Shown here: one piece after another, positions 32,069 to 38,828 of the stretch
Layout of the letters: each line of letters starts with the position of its first letter
How positions within the stretch are numbered: position 1 is the first letter of the stretch
Origin: Chitinophagaceae bacterium
Lineage (GTDB): Bacteria > Bacteroidota > Bacteroidia > Chitinophagales > Chitinophagaceae
Reading direction: 5' to 3'
Assembly: GCA_020848815.1 (NCBI GenBank)
Contig: JADLHL010000207.1
Coordinates: forward strand, 1-38,828
DNA length: 38,828 nucleotides
Notes under the pieces: model-generated
What the model was told of the DNA's origin: nothing
The model's input: the letters and a program-made list of their open reading frames with translations, nothing else
The model's database searches: none
Translations under genes and position numbers: made by a program

Positions 32069-32428
32069 ATGCTCACCGACAAAGAAAAAATGTTCCTGGA
32101 TTACTGGGCCAAAAACAGGGATCGCCAAAAAAAGCTCTTCTATCAGCTTGCCGTTGGCTTGCCTTTTGGTTTATTGCTGGGTGCCATTATTATGGCTAAC
32201 TTTTTTTCGGGTTGGTACAAGCGGGCCGATATGATTGCCAACAGCCAGTTTAATCCCTGGGTGTTGTACATCGCAGTGCTCTTAATCGCTGTTTTTTTTG
32301 CTGTGTTTTCCAAAAAATTTCAATGGGATCAGCAGGAGCAGCGATACAAAGAACTGCTGCACAAACAACAAAAAAACGAAAACAAGAATCAGGAAACGCA
32401 TGAAAACGATGTTCAGGAAAACGCTTAA
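32069..32428 (+). CDS. small two-TM membrane protein, function unknown
   Basis: I do not recognise this 119-residue protein. It has an acidic/basic N-terminus ('MLTDKEKMFLDYWAKNRDRQ') and two membrane segments (about residues 28-46, 'LPFGLLLGAIIMANFFSGW', and about 65-82, 'WVLYIAVLLIAVFFAVF'). It ends in a highly charged Gln/Lys/Glu-rich tail ('RYKELLHKQQKNENKNQ') that should be cytoplasmic. Its 3' end overlaps the FKBP gene by 29 bases in another frame, so the pair is probably co-expressed. Confidence 0.7.
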   Translation: MLTDKEKMFLDYWAKNRDRQKKLFYQLAVGLPFGLLLGAIIMANFFSGWYKRADMIANSQFNPWVLYIAVLLIAVFFAVFSKKFQWDQQEQRYKELLHKQQKNENKNQETHENDVQENA

Positions 32429-32894
32429 CGCATTTGCCTTTGTGGCCATGGCTGCTCTATTGCTGGCAGGTTGTACCAAGTCTTCTACCACAGGCTGCCA
32501 GGTGCAGGATCCTTCAAAAGAGGAAGCTGCTATTCAGGCTTTCATTTCAGCAAAAGGCATTACAGCTACCAAGCATAGTCGTGGTTTGTACTATCAAATT
32601 ATCAACCCCGGTAGTACGGGCAGGCCTACCAACACCAGTGTCATTTATTGTACCTACAAAGGCACTTTGCTAGACGATAAAGTGTTTGATCAGCAAACCA
32701 ATCCCGGACGTACAGGCTTTCAGCTCAGTGGTTTAATTGAGGCCTGGAAAATTGCGCTGCCTCTTATAGGCAAAGGTGGTACGATTAAAATGATATTGCC
32801 GAGTGCTCTTGGATACGGTTGCAATGCCAGTGGCGATATTCCCGCCAACTCGCCATTGTATTTCGAAATGACCTTGGTTGATTTCTTCAACTAA
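32400..32894 (+). CDS. FKBP-type peptidyl-prolyl cis-trans isomerase lipoprotein
   Basis: The 164-residue lipoprotein has a signal ending in the lipobox 'LLLAGC' (Cys25), so it is envelope-attached. The FKBP domain follows: 'YCTYKGTLLDDKVFDQ', 'GFQLSGLIEAWKIALPLIGK', 'GGTIKMILPSALGYG' and 'IPANSPLYFEMTLVDF' hold the usual substrate-pocket residues. It would catalyse proline isomerisation of exported proteins. The start at 32400 (or 32409) is set by the signal sequence. The listed ORF start at 32298 adds an unlikely N-terminus inside the upstream gene. A strong terminator follows. Confidence 0.92.
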   Translation: MKTMFRKTLNAFAFVAMAALLLAGCTKSSTTGCQVQDPSKEEAAIQAFISAKGITATKHSRGLYYQIINPGSTGRPTNTSVIYCTYKGTLLDDKVFDQQTNPGRTGFQLSGLIEAWKIALPLIGKGGTIKMILPSALGYGCNASGDIPANSPLYFEMTLVDFFN

Positions 32895-32912
32895 TCATTT
32901 ATTTCTACTGAT

Positions 32913-32947
32913 AAAATATGGCATGCTGCGGCGTGCCATATTTTTTT
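32913..32947 (+). terminator. terminator after the FKBP gene
   Basis: AAAATATGGCA (32913-32923) pairs perfectly with TGCCATATTTT (32934-32944) around a 10-base GC-rich loop, and T residues continue to 32947. It lies 18 bases after the FKBP stop. Confidence 0.8.
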
Positions 32948-32980
32948 ACAGACATTTGAGCCATCAAGAAAATTGTTGCT

Positions 32981-34426
32981 ATGCCACACGAAGCCATTTC
33001 GGTATTTGATATGTTTAAGATTGGCGTAGGCCCCAGCAGTAGCCATACCCTTGGCCCATGGCGGGCTGCACAGCGGGTGGTGCAGGGGCTTATGCAGCGC
33101 AACCAGCTTGCATTGCTGACCAAGCTGCAAGTATTGCTATATGGCTCTCTGGCAAAAACCGGCAAAGGCCATGGCACCGATGTAGCAATTTTACTTGGCT
33201 TGTGTAACGAAGACCCCGAAACCATTGATGTGAACAGCATTAACCCCAAAGTGGAACACATCAAACAATCGGGAAAATTAGTGCTCGGCGGCCAGCACGA
33301 AATTGAATTTGAGTATGCCAATGATTTGCTTTTTCTGGCCAATGAATTTTTACCCTTTCACCCCAATGCAGTTACATTTTTGTACAGCCTGAGTACAGGC
33401 GAACAATACAGCGAAACCTGGTACAGCATAGGTGGTGGTTTTGTAGTGCAGGAAGGCGAAACTGCCGGCACAAATGCAACAAACGTGGTGTTGCCTTTTC
33501 CAATAAATACCGCTGAAGAACTGCGCCACTGGTGTATGAAAACAGGTATGCCCGTGTGGGAAGTAGTACAAGAAAATGAAAGCACCTGGCGCAGCGAAGC
33601 GGATACCCGAAAAGGTGTGTTGCGCATTTGGCACACCATGCGTGACTGTGTGTACCGCGGTTGCCATACTGCCGGGTATTTACCCGGTGGGCTACAGGTA
33701 AAACGCCGTGCTGCCGACCTCAATAAAAAACTGTTGGCGCAGCAATCGTACACATCTTTCGACAGCTGGCTACCGGCCATCAGGGCTGGTGGCGATCATT
33801 TTAAATACACGCTGGATTGGGTGAGTTGTTTTGCCCTGGCAGTAAATGAGGAAAACGCAGCGTTTGGCCGTGTGGTAACCGCACCAACAAACGGCGCTGC
33901 TGGTGTAATACCCGCTGTGCTCATGTACTACATTGCTTTTTGCAACGGCAAAGAAAGCAGTGCAGATCTGGAAGACAAGATTTACCGTTTCTTGCTGACT
34001 GCTTCCGAAATTGGCAGCATCTTCAAAAAAGGCGCTACTATTTCGGCGGCCATGGGTGGCTGCCAGGCAGAAATTGGGGTGAGCAGTGCTATGGCTGCAG
34101 CGGCCCTCACCGAAGCGTTGGGTGGCTCACAAAAGCAAACCCTGATGGCTGCTGAAATAGCAATGGAACATCACCTCGGCCTCACCTGCGACCCAATTGG
34201 CGGATTGGTACAAGTACCTTGTATCGAACGCAATACCATGGGTGCTATTAAAGCGATAACGGCTTGCCAACTGGCGCTGCAAAGCACCCCCGACTTTGGT
34301 ATTGTAAGCCTCGATAAAGTGATAAAAACCATGTGGGAAACGGCTTTGGATATGAACAGTAAATACAAGGAAACCGCAGACGGTGGTTTGGCTATTCACA
34401 TTCCCATTAGCCTGGCCGATTGTTAG
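32981..34426 (+). CDS. sdaA: L-serine dehydratase (L-serine ammonia-lyase), [4Fe-4S] single-chain type
   Basis: The 481-residue enzyme converts L-serine to pyruvate and ammonia using an iron-sulfur cluster. The N-terminal part carries '[17 protein letters not shown]' (residues 14-30), typical of the beta domain, and the alpha domain contains '[14 protein letters not shown]'. Three cluster cysteines fit the family: Cys361 ('MGGCQAEIG'), Cys403 ('LTCDPIGG') and Cys414 ('QVPCIERN'), with spacings of 42 and 11 residues. That is the arrangement known for the single-chain Legionella-type enzyme. The tail lacks the long extra domain of other types. Its stop overlaps the convergent CotH-like gene. 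Confidence 0.95.
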   Translation: MPHEAISVFDMFKIGVGPSSSHTLGPWRAAQRVVQGLMQRNQLALLTKLQVLLYGSLAKTGKGHGTDVAILLGLCNEDPETIDVNSINPKVEHIKQSGKLVLGGQHEIEFEYANDLLFLANEFLPFHPNAVTFLYSLSTGEQYSETWYSIGGGFVVQEGETAGTNATNVVLPFPINTAEELRHWCMKTGMPVWEVVQENESTWRSEADTRKGVLRIWHTMRDCVYRGCHTAGYLPGGLQVKRRAADLNKKLLAQQSYTSFDSWLPAIRAGGDHFKYTLDWVSCFALAVNEENAAFGRVVTAPTNGAAGVIPAVLMYYIAFCNGKESSADLEDKIYRFLLTASEIGSIFKKGATISAAMGGCQAEIGVSSAMAAAALTEALGGSQKQTLMAAEIAMEHHLGLTCDPIGGLVQVPCIERNTMGAIKAITACQLALQSTPDFGIVSLDKVIKTMWETALDMNSKYKETADGGLAIHIPISLADC

Positions 34427-35490
34427 TACACAAAATTTTTGATAAGCTTTTTCTGCTCGGCATTGCAGTTGCTGGCAAAAATAGCTGCCACATTTTTCTC
34501 ACTGCGCAGCTCTTCAAAAAACAGATCGAGATACTGGCTGGTCATTTTTTTAAAGCTGCCATCTACGCCTTCGGCATTGGCAAAAATGGCACGTATGGCA
34601 GTTTCTTTTTCCAGAAAGCGTTTGGCCACCTTCATAAATACGGGCCACTCGGAGTGACACACGCCGCGGTACAATCTGTCTTGCACGGTTTGTATGGGAA
34701 GCTCTGGTGATGGCGTAGCATACGGTGCATCTACCAAACCGCTCTGGTCAAAATCAAACGGAACTACATAGGGCCGCTCATTGGGTTTGCCTGCCAGCAA
34801 AATATTGTGTTCAAAATCTACCGACCAATCTGTATTGCCAATCATGAATTGAAACAATACCATGCTAAAGTAACTCTCCGCCTGTGTGCTGACGGCGGTT
34901 AGTTTCGCATCTTTCATGGGCATGCATCCAATTCTTTTGGCCAATGCTTCGTCGGCTTCAATCAAAAAACCGATAAATGGTTGTTTGGTTTTTCCACTGA
35001 GAGATTCATCATTGATTGTAATACTTACCAGCCTTGTTTGAAATGCAACCGGGGCTACTATTTCGTAAGCTTTATAGGCCAAATATTCTCTTACCACGTA
35101 GCTGCCTTGCAGGCAGGGGAGCACCAGCTTCAGCTTGTCTTGTTTGGCAAAAACACTTTGCTTGGGAATAGCCGATTTCGGGAAGTTGAGCAGCAATGGC
35201 GGCATGCTGCAGTTTTCAGGGTTCTTGCGAAACTTACCTCTTGTACGGGCTTTCAATTGAATGCTGTCTTGCCCATGTATCAGTAATACATCATGGTATT
35301 GATTGTCGTTGTCCCGGTCTTTCAGCAACTGTTTTACCTCGCCTTTCAGTTGTAGGTGCAATATAGAATCACTACTAAAAAGGGGGACTGATTTTTTGGG
35401 TTGATCCTGCGCTGCAATGTAAAAAAAGGATAAACAAAAAACTGCTGAAATAGCTGTGCGTTGTATGGCCAATAAAAAACAGTTCAGCAT
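34423..35490 (-). CDS. secreted protein with CotH-kinase-like motifs
   Basis: The 355-residue protein has a signal peptide (about 1-27, '[16 protein letters not shown]') and is exported. No family is certain. The segment '[18 protein letters not shown]' (215-232) followed by '[13 protein letters not shown]' (241-253) resembles the catalytic region of CotH-type atypical protein kinases, with Asp221, His228-Asn229 and Asp246/Asp248 as candidate ligands. An N-terminal beta-rich domain with '[18 protein letters not shown]' precedes it. The start codon follows a 13-bp hairpin and a U tract with no space, so expression may depend on read-through from the S10 peptidase gene. The gene order is small secreted protein - peptidase - this gene. 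The stop overlaps that of sdaA by 4 bases. Confidence 0.7.
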   Translation of the reverse strand: MLNCFLLAIQRTAISAVFCLSFFYIAAQDQPKKSVPLFSSDSILHLQLKGEVKQLLKDRDNDNQYHDVLLIHGQDSIQLKARTRGKFRKNPENCSMPPLLLNFPKSAIPKQSVFAKQDKLKLVLPCLQGSYVVREYLAYKAYEIVAPVAFQTRLVSITINDESLSGKTKQPFIGFLIEADEALAKRIGCMPMKDAKLTAVSTQAESYFSMVLFQFMIGNTDWSVDFEHNILLAGKPNERPYVVPFDFDQSGLVDAPYATPSPELPIQTVQDRLYRGVCHSEWPVFMKVAKRFLEKETAIRAIFANAEGVDGSFKKMTSQYLDLFFEELRSEKNVAAIFASNCNAEQKKLIKNFVY

Positions 35491-35494
35491 AAAA

Positions 35495-35527
35495 ATGGCT
35501 GCCTTTCAATTGGTGAAAGGCAGCCAT
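35495..35527 (-). terminator. hairpin between the S10 peptidase and CotH-like genes
   Basis: A perfect 13-bp stem (ATGGCTGCCTTTC at 35495-35507, GAAAGGCAGCCAT at 35515-35527) with a 7-base loop is followed, on the minus strand, by a short T tract leading directly into the ATG at 35490. It looks like a terminator for the peptidase gene, but it may equally be an attenuator or a translation-blocking hairpin for the next gene. Confidence 0.7.
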
Positions 35528-35552
35528 GTAAAGGTATTTGTTTTACGCTGGT

Positions 35553-37058
35553 TTACTGAGCAGGATTCCAGTCGAAAAAAGCATCCATGTCTTTTTTAAA
35601 CTGCACCAGCGATGGTTTGTGGATGTAATACATGTGTCCGCTTTCGTACCAATGGGTGCGAACACGGCTGCGCTGCTCCGGCCGCAGCTGCATGTGCTCC
35701 AAATCGTACTGTGCTGTGAAGTAGGGGGTAGCAAAATCATAATAGCCACCACCAAGGTACACTTTCAGCGATGGGTTTTTAGCCATGGCATCCCGCAGGC
35801 TTTCGGCCACATTCAAAAACTGATTTTGCACGTTGTTGTAATTCCATGGCCGCACATTGCCAAAGATGTTGTATTCATCTTCGGTTGTAAACTTCAGTTC
35901 CCGTTGAAAGTAATCATTCATGGTGGCGGTAAACGGTCCGTCGATATTGGCAAACGATGGATCGAATGAAACATTCTCTCCGGCATCGTCCAAATCACGA
36001 CCAACAAACCGGCCATCCAAACGGCCAATGGTTAAGCCATCTGCCCGGCGCAATTGTTTGTAAAAACGATCTTCGGTTACCCGCAGGTTCGATTGCAAAC
36101 AATACTCTTTGCTTAGGCCGGTGAAGTACGCCATCTTCTCTGCCACTTTTTCTTTTTCGGCCTGCGATAGCCAACCGCCTTTCAGCAAAGCAGTAGCATA
36201 TTCACCCATGGCAAAGGCTTCACTTTCCCGCAAGGTTTTTTGCAAATCGGCTTGTAGTGCAGGCGATAATTTTTTGTGGTACCAGGCAGCAGCGGTGAAT
36301 GTGGGAATGTACAGGACACGGGGCAAATCGTGACCCACATAATAATCGTTGCTGCCAAAATTGAGCACAGCAGAAATGAGGATGACGCCATTGATGTAAA
36401 TGCGGTAACGGTCTTGCAAATACTTTGATAAGCCTGCGGCACGGGTAGTGCCATAGCTTTCGCCGGCCAGGTATTTGGCACTGGCCCAGCGTTGTTTTTT
36501 ATTGAGGAAGGTTTGCACAAATGCGCCTACGCTACTAATGTCTTCTACATAACCGTGAAACTGTCCGGCTTTTTCGCCATAAGCAGGCCTGCTATAACCG
36601 GTGCTGATGGGGTCGAGAAAAACGAGGTCTGTTTTATCGAGCCAGCCATATTCGTTGTCTACAATTTTGTAGGGTGGGGTTGAGGCTTTGCCTTCGTCAT
36701 CGAGCAATACACGGCGGGGTGCTATGCCACCCATGTGCAGCCACACCGATGAAGAGCCAGGCCCGCCATTGAAACAAAAAGTAATAGGCCGCTTGTCGGG
36801 TGTTTCACCATCCTTGAGGTAGTACGTGTAAAACATTTTGGCTATCACTTTGCCTGTATCGTTGCGCAGGTTCATGTAGCCGCACTGCACCGTGTAGTTG
36901 AGCTTGCTGCCATTTACCGTTATACTTTGTTTGGTCACCGATTCTATACCCGGTAAAACCGACCAGGTTTTTTCTTTTTCAGCTGGTTCATTTTTCGGTT
37001 GCGCCTGTGCACTCCCTATTGTAAACAGCAGCGCCGTTGCCAGTATCCATTGTTGCAT
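35553..37058 (-). CDS. secreted serine carboxypeptidase, peptidase family S10
   Basis: The 501-residue exported enzyme (signal peptide about 1-19, 'LLFTIGSAQAQ') would remove C-terminal residues from peptides. The catalytic triad is visible: Ser201 in 'LAGESYGTTRA', Asp441 in 'GGYYDFATP' and His475 in 'WYESGHMYY'. The oxyanion-hole motif 'FNGGPGSSS' is at 96-104. Bacterial S10 members of this length are known but poorly studied. It begins 42 bases after the small secreted protein gene and is followed by a hairpin and the CotH-like gene. Extracytoplasmic peptide scavenging is the likely role. Confidence 0.93.
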   Translation of the reverse strand: MQQWILATALLFTIGSAQAQPKNEPAEKEKTWSVLPGIESVTKQSITVNGSKLNYTVQCGYMNLRNDTGKVIAKMFYTYYLKDGETPDKRPITFCFNGGPGSSSVWLHMGGIAPRRVLLDDEGKASTPPYKIVDNEYGWLDKTDLVFLDPISTGYSRPAYGEKAGQFHGYVEDISSVGAFVQTFLNKKQRWASAKYLAGESYGTTRAAGLSKYLQDRYRIYINGVILISAVLNFGSNDYYVGHDLPRVLYIPTFTAAAWYHKKLSPALQADLQKTLRESEAFAMGEYATALLKGGWLSQAEKEKVAEKMAYFTGLSKEYCLQSNLRVTEDRFYKQLRRADGLTIGRLDGRFVGRDLDDAGENVSFDPSFANIDGPFTATMNDYFQRELKFTTEDEYNIFGNVRPWNYNNVQNQFLNVAESLRDAMAKNPSLKVYLGGGYYDFATPYFTAQYDLEHMQLRPEQRSRVRTHWYESGHMYYIHKPSLVQFKKDMDAFFDWNPAQ

Positions 37059-37100
37059 AACTCCGTTTTGGTGGTGGGTAATAAATCTGTTTCCTGAACA

Positions 37101-37574
37101 TTACTTTTTATTGATGATACCAAAAGCTTCATCGGAAGCTACACCAATCTGATCGAGGCCTTCAGTCAGTTCTTCGGCATCAATGGTACGGCTGCTGAAA
37201 TCTACCCGTACCATCAGTGTTTCATCTTCATCATCCAACCCTACTTTTATGCGGTCGAGGTCGAGGGAAAGCTTTAGCAACTGCTTGAATTGTGCAGTGG
37301 TAATGCCCGGCCCTGCTTTTTCTTTTACTATGCTAAAGAGCACAATCATGCCTTCCGTTTCGGTGGCTATAATGTAAATCTCTTTGTTGTGTTTGCCTTC
37401 TACTTTGGTAATGTAGATGCCGCCATCCGTTTTGGTAAACTCATAACCGGTTTTATCGATGATGCTGCTGAGTTTGCCTGTTTTTGCCAACGCATCTTTG
37501 GCACTCACTGCTTTTGTTTGTGCTTGCATACTAGCTGGCAATAGCAGCAGTAGGAAGTAGAAGAAGTATTTCAT
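37101..37574 (-). CDS. small secreted protein, possible YbjN/CesT-like fold
   Basis: The 157-residue protein has a signal peptide (about 1-18, 'FFYFLLLLLPASMQAQ'). The mature part alternates strands and helices ('GYEFTKTDGGIYITKVEG', 'IYIIATETEGMIVLFSIV', 'FKQLLKLSLDLDRIKVGLDD', 'TLMVRVDFSSRTIDAEELTE'). This pattern is similar to the YbjN/type-III-chaperone-like fold that often ends with 'ld..el...l'. I see no catalytic residues. The protein is upstream of the S10 peptidase with 42 bases between them, so a partner or chaperone role is possible but unproven. Confidence 0.65.
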   Translation of the reverse strand: MKYFFYFLLLLLPASMQAQTKAVSAKDALAKTGKLSSIIDKTGYEFTKTDGGIYITKVEGKHNKEIYIIATETEGMIVLFSIVKEKAGPGITTAQFKQLLKLSLDLDRIKVGLDDEDETLMVRVDFSSRTIDAEELTEGLDQIGVASDEAFGIINKK

Positions 37575-37668
37575 AGTTGTTATGTTACGAGTTTGAAAGC
37601 AGGAATGTTAAAAGCTTTCTTTCCATGCATTCGTTTCATCATTCCAAAATTATCATTCATCATTTCTT

Positions 37669-38828
37669 TTACCATCCAATACCATAATCCTCACCGTGGT
37701 TGCTGCTGCCGCCCCAAAAGCTATTGTGCTTCCAGTCGAAGAAAATAGCATTGATGGGGCCGCTGCTGCGTTCGGTAAAGCTCAGCTTGTAGCCCATAGC
37801 TTGCAAGGCTTTCCGCACTGCTTCGGGGGTACGGTTTTGCAAAATAATATCGCCGGCACGTGGGGCACGGTCTTTCATTTTGGTACCACCCAGGCTCAGC
37901 CATAACTGGTTTGTATTTACGTTGGCAGCTTCACTGGCTTGCTGCACGTTCATGCCAAACTCAACAACGTTCAAAAAGAACTGCAAGAGGTTTTGATCTT
38001 GTGTATCGCCACCCTGCACGGCAAAGCTCAGGAAAGGCTTGCCATCTTTCATGGCAAAAGATGGTGTCAGCGTCACCCGTGGCCGCTTGCCCGGTGCCAC
38101 TACATTGAAAGGGTTCAATGCACTATCGAGCACAAAGCTTTGCATGCGCTGGCTCATGCCAATGCCCGTGTTGCCGGCAATGCAGGCAGGCACCCAACCA
38201 CCGCTTGGTGTAATGCTTACCACCCAACCGCTGGCATCGGCAGCTTCCACACTGGTGGTGCCCCGCAGCAGCCGGTCCATGTATAGCTCATCTTGTGCCG
38301 AATGCTGATAGGCCAGCTGCCGTACATCATGCGATGGAATGGCGCCACCACCACTGGCAGTAGTATCGGCCAGTTGTGCCCATTGCTGCAGCAGCTTGCT
38401 GAAGGGGTTTGTTTTTCCTTCGAAAGGATAGGGGTCGCCGGGCAGTGCAGGCGACAAATTTTTTGTGGGGTCGATGAGGGCAGCCCTTTGTTTGGCGTAC
38501 TCCTTACTCAGCAAGCCTTGCATGGGTTGCTGTTTGTTGAAGTAGGGATCGCCGTAGTAAAAATCGCGGTCGGCAAAGCTGAGGTGCATGGCCTGCGAAA
38601 CAGTATGAATGTATTGAGCACTGTTGTAGCCCATGCTTTTCAGGTCGAAGTTTTCGAGGATGTTCAATGCCTGCAACATGCTGGGGCCTTGCGTCCACTG
38701 CTGCAGTTTGTATACATCAATGCCTTTGTACGACACTTTCACCGGTTCTTCTTCAATGGGTTTCCAGTTGGCCAGGTCTTGCATGGTAATGAGTCCGCCC
38801 TGCTCCTGACAGCCCCGCACAAATTCCT
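37669..38828 (-). CDS. gamma-glutamyltransferase family protein, C-terminal part (cut by window edge)
   Basis: The reading frame stays open to the right end (residues ...EFV before the first GTG), so only about 386 residues of a ~560-residue protein are present. The visible part spans the end of the large subunit region ('AMHLSFADRDFYYGDPYF'). It also holds the autoprocessing site 'LRGTTSVEAADASGWVVSIT', where the first Thr of TTS is the probable nucleophile of the small subunit, and 'PRVTLTPSFAMKDGKPFLSF' with 'VQGGDTQDQNLLQFFLNVVE'. The usual 'TTH' is 'TTS', as in some YwrD-like relatives. Members hydrolyse or transfer gamma-glutamyl groups or process other amides. The N-terminal signal and start lie outside the window. 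Confidence 0.88.
   Translation of the reverse strand, partial: EFVRGCQEQGGLITMQDLANWKPIEEEPVKVSYKGIDVYKLQQWTQGPSMLQALNILENFDLKSMGYNSAQYIHTVSQAMHLSFADRDFYYGDPYFNKQQPMQGLLSKEYAKQRAALIDPTKNLSPALPGDPYPFEGKTNPFSKLLQQWAQLADTTASGGGAIPSHDVRQLAYQHSAQDELYMDRLLRGTTSVEAADASGWVVSITPSGGWVPACIAGNTGIGMSQRMQSFVLDSALNPFNVVAPGKRPRVTLTPSFAMKDGKPFLSFAVQGGDTQDQNLLQFFLNVVEFGMNVQQASEAANVNTNQLWLSLGGTKMKDRAPRAGDIILQNRTPEAVRKALQAMGYKLSFTERSSGPINAIFFDWKHNSFWGGSSNHGEDYGIGW

Overview
The window reads as chromosomal DNA of a Bacteroidota bacterium, most likely in or near the Chitinophagaceae (family placement is inference). The support is a SusC/SusD pair, a Bacteroidota-type LptD-like protein, a membrane-anchored HU/CCDC81-domain protein, repeated promoter-like boxes of the Bacteroidota form TAnnTTTG just upstream of starts, and weak or absent Shine-Dalgarno sequences. 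Genes are densely packed. Most of the window looks close to half G+C, while the first ~3.4 kb is clearly AT-richer.

Layout. (1) 1-3.4 kb, minus strand, AT-rich: an exported Fe/Mn superoxide dismutase and, 3 bases downstream, an outer-membrane TonB-type barrel protein. A nested inverted-repeat block lies upstream of the SOD promoter. (2) 3.5-7.9 kb, minus strand: a biotin-dependent acyl-CoA carboxylase carboxyltransferase subunit, then a four-gene run (HD-domain protein, membrane-anchored serine hydrolase, TPMT-type methyltransferase, small membrane protein). (3) 8.1-9.3 kb: an acyl-CoA dehydrogenase with promoter and terminator. (4) 9.4-22.6 kb: the most interesting block. A secreted unknown protein diverges from a 12-kb plus-strand series of SusC, SusD, two tandem secreted beta-propeller/phosphoesterase fusions and a second TonB-dependent receptor. 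No glycoside hydrolase is present, so this looks like a SusCD-type uptake locus for a phosphorus-containing substrate rather than a glycan. (5) 22.6-30.0 kb: housekeeping and envelope genes: an unknown protein, uracil-DNA glycosylase, PlsC-type acyltransferase, LptD-like protein (opposite strand), N-acetylmuramoyl-L-alanine amidase, MCE/MlaD protein and dephospho-CoA kinase. (6) 30.0-30.2 kb: a non-coding cluster of palindromes that looks like a dispersed repeat. (7) 30.3-38.8 kb: YhhN lysoplasmalogenase-like protein, HU/CCDC81 membrane protein, a two-TM protein, FKBP lipoprotein, iron-sulfur L-serine dehydratase, CotH-like secreted protein, S10 serine carboxypeptidase, a small secreted protein, and a gamma-glutamyltransferase cut by the right edge.

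How the genes may work together. In the central locus SusD and SusC would capture and import a ligand, and the two exported phosphoesterases would cleave phosphoester bonds outside the cytoplasm. A terminator after susD would keep the enzymes below the level of the transporter. The region upstream of susC holds a palindrome, a 12-base direct repeat overlapping the expected -33 position and a TAGGTTTG -7 box, so regulation by a dedicated activator or repressor is likely. The 24-29 kb genes form an envelope-biogenesis neighbourhood. No tRNA, rRNA, CRISPR array, transposase or phage gene was seen.
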